Assembly (NCBI RefSeq): GCF_004745635.1
Contig: NZ_SRLB01000037.1
Coordinates: 1-51,383, forward strand
DNA: 51,383 bases
Direction of reading: 5' to 3'
DNA from: Methylobacterium nonmethylotrophicum
Lineage (GTDB): Bacteria > Pseudomonadota > Alphaproteobacteria > Rhizobiales > Beijerinckiaceae
The notes under the pieces were generated by a model that ran no database searches, was not told the DNA's origin, and worked only from the letters and a program-made list of their open reading frames with translations. This document shows, one piece after another, positions 35,338 through 43,649 of this stretch. The stretch's first letter is position 1; each line of letters opens with the position of its first letter. The translations under genes were made by a program, and so were the position numbers.

Positions 35338-36214
35338 GCGCCGGCCCCCTCCCCCGCGCGCCGCAGGCGCACAGGCCCACGATGGCCGCGAGCGTGAGCC
35401 AGCCCGCCACCCCCGCCCCGACCGGGCCGTGCAGCAGGTCGTAGCGGTCGCGGTAGAGGACCATCAGGCCCATCCGCGACACGTTGATGAGGGTCACGAC
35501 GAGGCAGGCGAGCGCGCACCAGCTGAGGCCGGCCGGCGTCCACCGCGCGCCCCGCGCCTGCGAGAACAGGGTCCAGCACAGGATCACCAGGGAGATCCCC
35601 GACAGCGACGAGCAGCCCTCCTCGATCCAGATGTAGCCACCCCCGGCGGCGAACTGCACCGTGTTGCCGGAGCGCGGCGAGCCCGTGAGCCAGCCGACCA
35701 GGACCGCGTCGGCCTTCAGCAGCACCTCCCCCAGGACGACCAGCAGCAGGTGGCCCCAGAACAGGGTGCTGGTGAGGGCCAGCAGGACCCAGGCGGCGCG
35801 GCGCAGCGGGGGCGACCGGCCGGGGACGGGCCGGACCGCGCCCAGGAGGTAGAGCGCGACGCCGGTGAGCGCGAGCCAGCTCGGCCAGGCCATCGGCAGC
35901 AGGAAGGCCGGGATCGCGCCGGCGGCGACGATCAGGTCACCGCGCGCGGGGGGCTGCGCGCGGGACTGGAGCATCCAGAGGGGGCACAGCCAGGCGGCGA
36001 CCCAGACGAGGACGCTGACGCCGAAGGTGTGCAGGACGGCCTCGGCCAGGCCGGATGTCTGAATCGCCCCCGCTGCGGATTGCGCCATGCCGTTGGCGAA
36101 GCCGAGCCCGAAGAGCGCCGCGAACAAGCCGCCGCGGGTGAGCACGGCCGGATCGCGGGCCGCCGTTGCGGGACGGTCGGGGCCCGTCACGGGAGAGGTC
36201 GTCGCTTGGCTCAC
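35330..36214 (-). CDS. Exosortase/archaeosortase family transpeptidase
   Basis: 294 residues with about eight transmembrane helices. The three catalytic positions of the family are present in order: Cys201 in IEEGCSSLSGISLVI (compare the usual EACSGL), Arg247 in TLINVSRMGLMVL (compare N-x-x-R), and His262 in YDLLHGPVGAG. The protein should cleave and transfer C-terminal PEP-CTERM-like tripartite tails at the outer face of the inner membrane. The GTG at 36214 with CGGAG upstream was chosen because the longer frame adds only low-complexity sequence. It lies between a candidate substrate gene and a coupled accessory gene on one strand. No exopolysaccharide genes surround it, unlike classic exosortase loci. 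Confidence 0.85.
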   Translation of the reverse strand: MSQATTSPVTGPDRPATAARDPAVLTRGGLFAALFGLGFANGMAQSAAGAIQTSGLAEAVLHTFGVSVLVWVAAWLCPLWMLQSRAQPPARGDLIVAAGAIPAFLLPMAWPSWLALTGVALYLLGAVRPVPGRSPPLRRAAWVLLALTSTLFWGHLLLVVLGEVLLKADAVLVGWLTGSPRSGNTVQFAAGGGYIWIEEGCSSLSGISLVILCWTLFSQARGARWTPAGLSWCALACLVVTLINVSRMGLMVLYRDRYDLLHGPVGAGVAGWLTLAAIVGLCACGARGRGPAHA

Positions 36215-36390
36215 GGTCGATGCTCCGCGATGCGCCGGGAGAGCGGCCGGGCGAGGCTCGGCGCAGACCTGGATGGTGTCGCCGCACACCGAGCGTCCCG
36301 GCGTGCCGCCGCGGGCGCCGGCCTGGCTGACGTGCGGACCGGCGGTCTCGGGACCGGGCGTCCCTGGGCGAACCGCGGGTCATGGCGGAC

Positions 36391-36444
36391 GCCCAGGCGG
36401 CTCTCTCAGCCCAGGCGGCTCTCTCAGCCCTGGCGGCTCTGCTC
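36391..36444. repeat. 18-bp tandem repeat at the 3' end of the substrate gene
   Basis: Two identical units (gcccaggcggctctctca, 36391-36408 and 36409-36426) and a diverged third (36427-36444). The unit contains TCA on the plus strand, i.e. a TGA on the gene strand, and the substrate's stop codon at 36424-36426 is the edge of the second unit. The repeat thus spans the C-terminal codons and the 3' untranslated region. Confidence 0.85.
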
Positions 36445-36690
36445 GGCCTGGCTCCGCTCGAGGCGCCGGCGCCGCGCGTGCCGGACGGCTGCATACGCTC
36501 CGGCGAGGATGAGGAACGGAAGCCCGGCGCCGGCCACCGGGCCCGGCGCCCCATGCGACCCGCCCGCCCCCCAGCCGAGCCCGGGGGTGCTCCCCCGATC
36601 CGCCGGCTGACCCGCCCTGACGGCTCCTGCTCCCAGCGTGCATAGTACAACCGCAGCGAGTACGATCCTGTGGCGCATCGTTCGTGTCAT
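36424..36690 (-). CDS. Tiny secreted protein with exosortase-type C-terminal sorting tail
   Basis: 88 residues. The N-terminal signal peptide (MTRTMRHRIVLAAVVLCTLGAG, cut near ARA at 24-26) is followed by only about 20 Gly/Ser/Pro residues. The C-terminus is then tripartite: the motif APGPVAGAGLP (48-58), a hydrophobic helix (about 55-69) and a basic cluster RRRR (73-76). This copies the layout of PEP-CTERM-type substrates (motif, TM helix, Arg cluster), with PGPVAGAGLP as the recognition block. AAGGAG lies 6 bases before the ATG, one of the best ribosome binding sites in the window. It precedes the exosortase gene on the same strand and is the obvious substrate candidate. Confidence 0.75.
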   Translation of the reverse strand: MTRTMRHRIVLAAVVLCTLGAGAVRAGQPADRGSTPGLGWGAGGSHGAPGPVAGAGLPFLILAGAYAAVRHARRRRLERSQAEQSRQG

Positions 36691-37077
36691 GTCGCTCTCC
36701 TTGATTGTCACAGCAATACGATCATGCTGCACACACAATCCAGAGATCTTAAAATCATCATAATCTTAATTTACAGCGATCTATGTTATTATGGAAATTG
36801 CCGATCGTTCCAGGACCGGGCGCATCTCTTGCCACTTATGTTCGAGGACCATGATTTCAGGATGGTATTTGGCTACGCCGAAAGGATGTAAGGCGAGCAG
36901 GCTGAGGTCGGGATCGACGGCCGTCGATCCGGGATCGGCCCGCACGCCGCCGCCAGAGCGGGAGCGGAACTGTTCGACCCGACGCGGTGTCCGCTCTCGT
37001 CTCGACCGACCGGCGTGGCGGTGATGAGGTGGAGCCGGCAGAACCGGATGCGGAGACCGGCCCATCCGGGACCGCCC
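36691..37077. other. AT-rich intergenic region upstream of the sorting-substrate gene
   Basis: 387 bp. From about 36700 to 36830 the sequence is unusually AT-rich (aaaatcatcataatcttaatttacag), a likely promoter region for the leftward substrate/exosortase cluster. I cannot fix the -35 and -10 boxes. A small plus-strand open frame across it has no ribosome binding site and no protein-like composition. The rest, toward 37077, is GC-rich and empty. Confidence 0.45.
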
Positions 37078-37767
37078 TCACCCCCGTCCCCCCATCACCT
37101 CCACCTTCTCCCCAAGCCACACCACGTGCCGACCGCCGCTCCCGGCCGAGCGCACCTTGTGCTCCTCGACCGCGAAGCCGCCCCGCTGCAGCCGCGCCTT
37201 GAACTTGCGGTCGGGCCGCTCCGACCACACGCCGAGCAGGCCGCCGGGCCGCAGCGCCCGGTGGGCACGGCCGAGGCCCGCGACGTCGTAGAGGCGGTCG
37301 TTCGTCTGCTGCACCAGCCCCTCCGGGCCGTTGTCGACGTCGAGCAGGATGGCGTCGTAGGCACGCGGGCTCGCCGCGATCAGGTGGTGGACATCCGTCT
37401 CGTGCAGGGTGACCCGGGGATCGTCGAGGCTGCCGGCGAAGAGATGCGCGAGGGGTCCGCGCGCCCAGGCGGCGACGGCGGGCACCAGCTCGGCGACCAC
37501 GACCTCGGCGTCGGGCCCGAGCTCGCCGAGCGCCGCCCGCAGGGTGAAGCCCATGCCGAGGCCGCCGATCAGCAGCCGCGGCCGCGGGCTGTCGCGCAGG
37601 CGCGCGCAGGCGAGCGTCGCGAGCGCCCGCTCCGATCCGCTGCGGCGGCTGTTCATCAGCTCGATCGTGTCGACGACGATCGCGAACTCGTCACCCCGCC
37701 GCATGAGGCGCAAGGAGGCGGTCTCGCCGGGAATGGCGCTGGTGTCGAGGTGAACCCACGGGATCAA
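37078..37767 (-). CDS. Spermidine synthase-like methyltransferase-fold protein
   Basis: 229 residues. A Rossmann nucleotide-binding motif LLIGGLGMGFTLRAAL follows a beta N-domain, with VVVAELVPAVAAWA (acidic residue at the end of strand 2), DPRVTLHETDV and ILLDVDNGPEGLV. This resembles spermidine/spermine synthase-family proteins and their relatives, which bind decarboxylated AdoMet or AdoMet. The residues needed for putrescine binding are not clear, so a generic aminopropyl/methyltransferase-like role is safer than SpeE. It is cytoplasmic and apparently a single-gene unit, divergent from the small gene at 38042. Confidence 0.8.
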   Translation of the reverse strand: MIPWVHLDTSAIPGETASLRLMRRGDEFAIVVDTIELMNSRRSGSERALATLACARLRDSPRPRLLIGGLGMGFTLRAALGELGPDAEVVVAELVPAVAAWARGPLAHLFAGSLDDPRVTLHETDVHHLIAASPRAYDAILLDVDNGPEGLVQQTNDRLYDVAGLGRAHRALRPGGLLGVWSERPDRKFKARLQRGGFAVEEHKVRSAGSGGRHVVWLGEKVEVMGGRG

Positions 37768-38041
37768 GAAAACACTCCATCCGCGTCGCGCCGGAGAGAG
37801 CGGCGGCGATCCGCGATCGAAAAACGCGAGACTCCCGGCGAGGAGACGGGACCTGGTCTCGTCCTGCGGCGGTGCCGGTGCACCTCCACCCGCGGACCGC
37901 CTGCCCCTGCGGAAGCGGCACGGACCATGCGACGGCTATCGCACGCGACCGCCCGCCCCGTCGAGCGGCGGCAGGCGGGGCGGGGTCCGATGTCGCGCCC
38001 GGAGGTTTTTTTCCGCCTGGGTCCGTGCCATATACCGGCCG

Positions 38042-38245
38042 ATGAGCGACAACGAATTCTACCCCTTCTCCATCGAGGTGGCCCCGCTGAACAGCCCGAA
38101 AGGAAAATTCGGCTGGGCGATCCGCAAGCACGGCAAGCTGCTCGAGCGGTCGGACCGGCCGCACGACAGCGAGGAGCGGGCCTATGCCAGCGCGACCGCG
38201 GCCGTGGAGCGCGCCTTCCGCCCGGCCGACCCGCGCCGCCGCTGA
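38042..38245 (+). CDS. Small conserved hypothetical protein
   Basis: 67 residues, beginning MSDNEFYPFSIEVAPLNSPKG and containing FGWAIRKHGKLLERSDRPHDSEERAYA. Short proteins with an F-x-W-x-I-R-K-H-G-K-L-x-x-R-S-x-x motif are familiar in rhizobia as stand-alone hypotheticals. That is recollection, not a search. The ATG follows cataccggccg with a weak ribosome binding site. Its lower GC and its charge distribution fit a real coding sequence. Function unknown. Confidence 0.65.
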   Translation: MSDNEFYPFSIEVAPLNSPKGKFGWAIRKHGKLLERSDRPHDSEERAYASATAAVERAFRPADPRRR

Positions 38246-38605
38246 CGCGGCGCCCGATCGCGCCTCCATCCGGGATTCCTGGCACTGCACCGCCCTCGCC
38301 GAGCCGTCCTCCGGTTCGGCGGAGGCTTCCTGCATGAGGCCATCCGGCTGGTCTCGCGACGATCCGCCTCGCCGGCCCTCCACAACCATCAAATGACAAG
38401 AACAACCTGCCTTGTCGGCGGCAGGAAAATCATTTATTGTCAAACAGACGATATGTGGCTGGCTTTTTTGGATCTTGTAGCCTGAGACATCAGGCGCCAG
38501 CTCTGACACATCCTCCCAACGATATCGCGAGGTTTGTCCGGCGGCACCGGCCGCGGGCAAAGCGCCCTCGGATGGGTCCGGGTTCCGGCACGAGGAGGAT
38601 CAGCC
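38246..38605. other. Gene-free stretch
   Basis: 360 bp between two small genes. A moderately AT-rich segment near 38395-38470 (aacaacctgccttgtcgg, caatttattgtcaaacag) probably holds the promoter for the 38606 gene. GAGGAGG at 38591-38597 is its ribosome binding site. No other feature is supported. Confidence 0.4.
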
Positions 38606-38803
38606 ATGGCCAAGATGTTCATCACCGGGTCGGCCCGGAGTCCGTCGACGGAGGAGTTCAAGGCGCGCGTCGCGCGGCTGGCGGAGATGCCGGCCCACAC
38701 GGCCTCGCCCGCGAATGCGCGCAAGAACCGGCCCGCCAAACCGTCCTTCACGCAAGGCCCGCTCAAGCGCGAGCCGGAGAGCGCGGCGGACGAGACGGAG
38801 TAA
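38606..38803 (+). CDS. Small basic hypothetical protein
   Basis: 65 residues, hydrophilic, without signal or membrane segment: MAKMFITGSARSPSTEEF, then a Lys/Arg/Pro-rich middle and an acidic C-terminal DETE. The ATG at 38606 has a strong GAGGAGGA ribosome binding site. No family recognised; likely a small cytoplasmic or nucleic-acid-binding protein, disordered in part. Confidence 0.6.
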   Translation: MAKMFITGSARSPSTEEFKARVARLAEMPAHTASPANARKNRPAKPSFTQGPLKREPESAADETE

Positions 38804-38902
38804 GCGGCGCCGGAGCGGTTCCGCGACGGCCCGCGACTCTGATATGTTAGATCCTGCCCGCCGGCGCGACGCGCGCCGGCGCCCCATGGCAGGAGATCCC
38901 CG

Positions 38903-39739
38903 ATGAGCTTCGTGACCACCGGCGACGGCGTTCAGATCTATGTCAAGGACTGGGGCCCGCGGAACGCGCAGGCCATCATGTTCCATCACGGCTGGCCGCT
39001 GTCGTCCGACGACTGGGACGCGCAGATGCTCTTCTTCGTCCAGAAGGGCTACCGGGTCGTGGCGCATGACCGGCGCGGCCACGGCCGCTCGTCGCAAGCG
39101 GCGGACGGGCACGACATGGACCACTACGCCGCCGACGCGGCGGCGGTGGTGCACCAGCTCGGGCTGATGAACGTGATCCATATCGGGCACTCGACCGGCG
39201 GCGGCGAGGTCGCCCGCTACGTCGCGCGTCACGGCGAGCCGCAGGGGCGGGTCGCCAAGGCGGTGCTGGTCAGCGCCGTGCCGCCCCTGATGCTCAGGAC
39301 CGAGAGCAATCCCGGCGGCCTGCCGATCGAGGTCTTCGACGGCTTCCGCAGCGCGCTCGCCGCCAACCGGGCGCAGTTCTTCCTCGATGTCCCGGCCGGG
39401 CCGTTCTACGGCTTCAACCGCCCGGGCGCTCAGGTCTCCGAGGGCGTGATCCGCAACTGGTGGCGCCAGGGCATGATGGGCAGCGCCAAGGCCCATTACG
39501 ACGGCATCAAAGCCTTCTCGGAGACCGACCAGACCGAGGACCTGCGGGCGATCTCGGTACCGACCCTGGTGCTCCACGGCGAGGACGACCAGATCGTCCC
39601 GATCGACGCCAGCGGCCGGATGTCGGTCAAGCTCCTGCGCAACGGGACGCTCAAGACCTATCCGGGACTCTGCCACGGCATGCTGACGGTGAACGCCGAG
39701 ACGCTCAATGCCGATCTCCTGGCCTTCGTGACGGCGTGA
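38903..39739 (+). CDS. Alpha/beta hydrolase (non-haem chloroperoxidase-like)
   Basis: 278 residues, the usual size. The fold is obvious from HHGWPLSSDDWD, the oxyanion segment, GHSTGGG (nucleophile Ser97), HGEDDQIVP (Asp229) and LCHGM (His258). This is the family named cofactor-free haloperoxidase or arylesterase; most members hydrolyse esters, and the haloperoxidase activity is a side reaction through peracid formation. The physiological substrate is unknown. The start follows GGAGATCCCCG. It is a single-gene unit, no signal peptide, cytoplasmic. Confidence 0.88.
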   Translation: MSFVTTGDGVQIYVKDWGPRNAQAIMFHHGWPLSSDDWDAQMLFFVQKGYRVVAHDRRGHGRSSQAADGHDMDHYAADAAAVVHQLGLMNVIHIGHSTGGGEVARYVARHGEPQGRVAKAVLVSAVPPLMLRTESNPGGLPIEVFDGFRSALAANRAQFFLDVPAGPFYGFNRPGAQVSEGVIRNWWRQGMMGSAKAHYDGIKAFSETDQTEDLRAISVPTLVLHGEDDQIVPIDASGRMSVKLLRNGTLKTYPGLCHGMLTVNAETLNADLLAFVTA

Positions 39740-39939
39740 TCCCGGCGAGCGGAAGGGGCGCGGCCGAGATCATCGGTGGCCGGGTCGCGCGGGTCCGGAT
39801 GCTGCTGGACCCGCCGGGGCCGTAGCGATCTCCCGTCGGCCGAACGGTACCGTCTCCTCATCCCGGGGCCGCGGAGGCGGGACCCGGGATGATGCCGAAA
39901 GGGTCACGTCGGGCTCGTCCGGTGGGCCGGACGGGCCGC

Positions 39940-40941
39940 TCAGAGCATGCTGGGCAGGATCCGGTCCGGGGGCCGGTGGCCGTCCAGGAAGGTCTTGATG
40001 TTGATGATGACCTTCTCGCCCATGTCGACGCGGCTCTCGTGGGTGGCCGAGCCCATATGCGGCAGGAGCACCACCTTGCCGGCTTTCGCGAGCTTGACGA
40101 GGCGCGGGCTCACGGCCGGCTCCTGCTCGAAGACGTCGAGGCCCGCGCCCGCGATGTCGCCGACCTCGATCAGGCGGGCGAGCGCGGTCTCGTCGATCAC
40201 CTCGCCGCGGGCGGTGTTGACCACCACGGCCTCGGGCTTGAGGAGCTTCAGGCGCCGGGCCGAGAGCAGGTGGTAGGTCGCCGGCGTGTGCGGGCAGTTG
40301 ACCGACACGATGTCGACCCGCGCCAGCATCTGGTCGAGGGATTCCCAGTAGGTCGCCTCGAGCTCGCTCTCGATGCGGGCGCCGACCCGGCGGCGGTTGT
40401 GGTAGTGGATCGAGAGGCCGAAGGCCTTGGCGCGCCGCGCCAGCGCCTGGCCGATGCGGCCCATGCCGACGATGCCGAGGCGCTTGCCGGTGATTCGGCG
40501 CCCGAGCATCCAGGTCGGCGCCCAGCCGCTGGTCCAGGCATCCTCCGGGATGATCCGGGCGCCCTCGGTAACCCGGCGCGCCACCGACAGGATCAGCGCC
40601 ATCGTCATGTCGGCGGTGTCCTCGGTCAGCACGCCCGGCGTGTTGGTGACCGTGATGCCGCGCTGGAGCGCCACCCCGACGTCGATGTGGTCGACGCCGT
40701 TGCCGAAATTGGCGATCAGGCGCAGGTTCGGGCCGGCCTGGGCGAGGAGCGAGGCATCGATCTCGTCGGTGACCGTCGGCACCAGGACGTCGGCCTCCTG
40801 CAGGGCCTGCGCCAGGGCGCCGCCGGAGAGCGGCGCGTCCTCGTGGTTGAGGCGTGCGTCGAACAACTCGCGCATCCGCGTCTCCACGACGTCCGGCAGG
40901 CGCCGGGTGACCACCACGAGCGGCTTGCGCTTCAACGACAT
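39940..40941 (-). CDS. D-isomer-specific 2-hydroxyacid dehydrogenase (glyoxylate/hydroxypyruvate reductase-like)
   Basis: 333 residues. The NAD(P)-binding motif GMGRIG (G159-x-G161-x2-G164) and the catalytic set Arg245 (NTARGEVID), Glu274 (DVFEQEP) and His295 (LPHMGSAT) are complete. The segment FGNGVDHIDV is typical for the GyaR/GRHPR group, so reduction of glyoxylate or hydroxypyruvate is the likely reaction; a methylotroph would use this around the serine cycle. The start ATG at 40941 with a GGGAGGGAT ribosome binding site was preferred over longer frames without family character. No neighbour gene indicates the pathway. Confidence 0.9.
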   Translation of the reverse strand: MSLKRKPLVVVTRRLPDVVETRMRELFDARLNHEDAPLSGGALAQALQEADVLVPTVTDEIDASLLAQAGPNLRLIANFGNGVDHIDVGVALQRGITVTNTPGVLTEDTADMTMALILSVARRVTEGARIIPEDAWTSGWAPTWMLGRRITGKRLGIVGMGRIGQALARRAKAFGLSIHYHNRRRVGARIESELEATYWESLDQMLARVDIVSVNCPHTPATYHLLSARRLKLLKPEAVVVNTARGEVIDETALARLIEVGDIAGAGLDVFEQEPAVSPRLVKLAKAGKVVLLPHMGSATHESRVDMGEKVIINIKTFLDGHRPPDRILPSML

Positions 40942-41231
40942 GATCCCTCCCTCGGCCCCGGGCGGGGTCCCGGCCCGCCCGTGCGACCCCGACACGCGTC
41001 ACGGGCGCCCGTGCCCTACGATAGGCGACGCAACGGCCCGGCGAAAAGCCCCGCCTTGGTGCGGCCCCGGAGCGTCGATACGCTCCGTTAACCACGTTCC
41101 GGCGATAGCAGCCGTGACGAACCGCGAGAGCCGGCCGGGCCCTCGCGCCCGGCGGCCTCTCTAGCAGAGGCCACCCGGAAGACAATCCGCGCCACGGCCG
41201 CGAGCGGCGCCGGATGGGAGACCGACCGCCG

Positions 41232-41807
41232 ATGCTCCACCCGCGCCTTCTCGCGATCCTGGTTCTGGCCGGCCTGGCGGCGCCCGCCGCCGCCGCGCCC
41301 CCGACCCCCGCCCCGAATGCCACTCCCGGCGAGATCGGCGTCAGCATCGGCCCGGCGACGAAGCTGCCGCTGCCGCGCTACGTCAGCCTGAAGACCGACC
41401 GGGTCAACCTGCGCGAGGGACCGTCCAAGGACCACCGCACCCTCTGGGTTTTTCAGCGGGCGGGATTGCCGGTCGAGATCGTGGCGGAGTTCGAGACCTG
41501 GCGCCGCATCCGCGACTCGGAGGGCACGGAGGGCTGGGTGCTGCACTCGCTGCTGTCGGGCCGGCGCACCGCCGTGGTGCAGACCCGCGGCACCGACAAG
41601 GGCGCGCCGGTCTCGCTCCACGACCGGGCCGACGCGGGAAGCGGCGTGGTGGCCCAGCTCCAGGCCGGCGTGATCGGCAGCGTGAAGGCCTGCGACGGAA
41701 CCTGGTGCCGCCTCATCGTGGCGCTGCCGCAGAAGCGCGGCGACGTCGACGGCTACATGCGCCAGGACCGGCTCTGGGGCGTGTACCCCAACGAGAAGGT
41801 GGAGTGA
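41232..41807 (+). CDS. Secreted protein with two SH3-like domains
   Basis: 191 residues with a signal peptide (MLHPRLLAILVLAGLAAPAAAA, cut near 22). The mature protein holds a bacterial SH3-type domain (VNLREGPSKDHRTLWVFQRAGLPVEI, WRRIRDSEGTEGWVLHSLLSG) and a second, shorter one (SGVVAQLQAGVIGSVKACDGTWCRLIV). The NLREGP-x-x ... GWV pattern is the bacterial SH3/DUF1058 signature; such domains usually bind cell-wall or other surface polymers. The alternative ATG six codons upstream adds only MGDRPP and was rejected because it hides the signal peptide. The gene is followed directly by palindromic MITE-like elements. Confidence 0.8.
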   Translation: MLHPRLLAILVLAGLAAPAAAAPPTPAPNATPGEIGVSIGPATKLPLPRYVSLKTDRVNLREGPSKDHRTLWVFQRAGLPVEIVAEFETWRRIRDSEGTEGWVLHSLLSGRRTAVVQTRGTDKGAPVSLHDRADAGSGVVAQLQAGVIGSVKACDGTWCRLIVALPQKRGDVDGYMRQDRLWGVYPNEKVE

Positions 41808-41824
41808 TCGGGAGCGGCTTCGCC

Positions 41825-42021
41825 CTGTCCGATCCCATCCGCGACCTCGTCCTGAGGGGCACGCGAAGCGTGCCTCGAAGGAGGGCTCCAGGGATCACGG
41901 CGCTGTCTGGAGCCCTCCTTCGAGGTCAATCGGTCTTCGATCGCGTGCGATCTCCGATCGCCGACACCTCAGGATGAGGTCGTCGGCGGGATACATGGGC
42001 GCGATCAGTCAAACAGTCTCT
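41825..42021. mobile_element. MITE-like palindromic element, copy A (left end degraded)
   Basis: About 200 bp with no open frame. The core is an inverted repeat, cctcgaaggagggctccag (41873-41891) against ctggagccctccttcgagg, with the outer arm cctgaggggcacg/cacctcaggatgaggt. The right terminal repeat is tcaaacagtctct (42009-42021), 12 of 13 matches to copies B and C. The outer left terminal repeat is missing or too diverged, and its left arm mirrors the right arm of copy B. It lies immediately 3' of the SH3 gene. Confidence 0.75.
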
Positions 42022-42034
42022 CAGGCAGACACTC

Positions 42035-42253
42035 AGAGCCTGTTTGACGTGCCTTGTAAAATTATCCCGCCCCCAACCTCATCCTGAGGTGTCAGTCGAT
42101 TGAAGATCGACTGACCTCGAAGGAGGCCTCCAGCAATCACTATGGTATCTGGAGCCCTCCTTCGAGGCTCCTTTCAGTCGCACCTCAGGATGAGGTCTCG
42201 GATGGGATAGATCAGGCTCATGCGATACCGTTCTCGGCAGTCAAACAGGCTCT
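42035..42253. mobile_element. MITE-like palindromic element, copy B (complete)
   Basis: 219 bp bounded by perfect 13-bp terminal inverted repeats: agagcctgtttga (42035-42047) and tcaaacaggctct (42241-42253). Internally, cctcatcctgaggtg pairs with cacctcaggatgagg and cctcgaaggagg with cctccttcgagg. It has no coding capacity. Its right end abuts and supplies the TGA stop of the amidase gene (plus-strand tca at 42253-42255). Copies A and B are arranged in tandem, 13 bp apart. Confidence 0.85.
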
Positions 42254-43638
42254 CACAATTCTGGCGCCCGCAGGTGCCACTCGGTCGCGCCCTGGTAGGC
42301 CTGGCCGATGCGCAGAGCCGTCGCCTCGTCGTAGCCGCGGCAGACGATCTGGAGCGAGAGCGGCAGGCCGCTGGCCGTGACGCCGTTCGGCAGCGCCAGG
42401 GCACAGAGTTCGAGCAGGTTGCCGAAGCGGGTGAAGCGCGACGGCATCACCGCCTGGTCGACCGTCTCGAGCGGAATCGCGGCGGTCTCGGTCGTGGGCG
42501 TCAGGAGCGCGTCGATCCCCTCCATCGCCCGGGCGAAGGCCGCCTTCATCTCGTGCTGCATCCGGCGCGTGCGCAGGTAGTCCTGCGCGCTCACGCCGGC
42601 ACCCGCCAGGGTGCGCAGGCGGACATCCTCGTCGAGACGCGCCGCCGCATCCTCCGACACCGCGCCGTTGAAGAAGTAGCACTCGGCCATGACGATCGAG
42701 GAGGTGGCCAGGAGGTCGGCGAAGCGGAACGGCAGGTCGATGTCGACGATCTCGGCGCCGAGCCTCGCCAGCGCCTCGAGGGAGGCGTCGTAGGCGTCCA
42801 GCATCTCGGCCGAGACGCCCGCCCGCTCCGCCGCCGGCATCCGGGCGAGCCGCATCCCGCGCACGCCGCGATGCAGCACCGGCATCGGGTCCTCCGGCAC
42901 GATGCCCCGCGTGTTCGGGTCGCGGGGATCGGGGCCCGACAGGATCGTGTAGAGGAGCGCCACGTCCTCGACCGAGCGCGCCATCGGGCCGGGCGTGTCG
43001 AGGGTCGTGCTCAGCGGCACGATGCCGGCGGTGCTGACCCGGCCGATCGTGACCTTCAGCCCGGTGAGCCCGCAGAACGAGGCCGGCAGCCGCACGGAGC
43101 CGCCGGTATCGGTGCCGATCGCCCAGGGCGCGAGCCGCGCCGCCACGGCGACCCCTGAGCCGCTGCTGGAGCCGCCCGGCGTCCGCGGCGTGTCCAGGTC
43201 CCAGGGATTCCAGGGCGTGCCCATGTGCTGGTTGGTGCCCCAGCCGCCATAGGCGAACTCGACCGTGTGGGTCTTGCCGAGGACGATCATGCCCTGCGCC
43301 AGCATGCGCCGGGCGATCGTGGCGGTCTGCGTCGCCCGCCGCTCGCGGAAATGCGCCGAGCCGCCGGTGGTGATCCGGCCCTCGAGGTCGATCAGGTCCT
43401 TGAGCGCCACCGGCACGCCGTGCAGCGGCCCGACGGCGTGGCCGGCGCGGATCATCCGGTCGGCGCCCTCGGCGGCGAGCCGCGCGTCGTCGGCATAGAC
43501 CTCGACGAAGGCCCGGAGCTTCGGCTCCAGGCGCTCGATGCGGGCGAGATGCGCCTCGACGGCGTCGACCGGCGAGATCGCGCGGGCCGCGATGGCGCGG
43601 GCGAGATCGTGGGCGGCAAGCTCGGCGGGATCGGTCAC
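42253..43638 (-). CDS. Amidase signature family protein
   Basis: 461 residues from a GTG. The Ser-cisSer-Lys triad is complete: Lys80 in PVALKDLID, cis-Ser157 in TPGGSSSGSG, nucleophile Ser181 in GTDTGGSVR. This group includes aspartyl/glutamyl-tRNA amidotransferase-like and free amidases; with no GatB/C genes nearby, a catabolic amidase for a short amide is more likely. The GTG at 43638 starts the conserved DLARAI region. It lies 11 bases after the stop of the substrate-binding protein gene, so the two are cotranscribed. The C-terminal stop TGA is formed by the terminal repeat of the adjacent MITE-like element. Confidence 0.88.
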   Translation of the reverse strand: MTDPAELAAHDLARAIAARAISPVDAVEAHLARIERLEPKLRAFVEVYADDARLAAEGADRMIRAGHAVGPLHGVPVALKDLIDLEGRITTGGSAHFRERRATQTATIARRMLAQGMIVLGKTHTVEFAYGGWGTNQHMGTPWNPWDLDTPRTPGGSSSGSGVAVAARLAPWAIGTDTGGSVRLPASFCGLTGLKVTIGRVSTAGIVPLSTTLDTPGPMARSVEDVALLYTILSGPDPRDPNTRGIVPEDPMPVLHRGVRGMRLARMPAAERAGVSAEMLDAYDASLEALARLGAEIVDIDLPFRFADLLATSSIVMAECYFFNGAVSEDAAARLDEDVRLRTLAGAGVSAQDYLRTRRMQHEMKAAFARAMEGIDALLTPTTETAAIPLETVDQAVMPSRFTRFGNLLELCALALPNGVTASGLPLSLQIVCRGYDEATALRIGQAYQGATEWHLRAPEL

Positions 43639-43649
43639 GGTGGCGGTCC

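Noticed and set aside
36670..36891. Plus-strand open frame of 73 codons in the AT-rich region at 36.7-36.9 kb
   Set aside because: No ribosome binding site and an unlikely Ile/Leu-rich sequence. It is antisense to the leader of the sorting-substrate gene.
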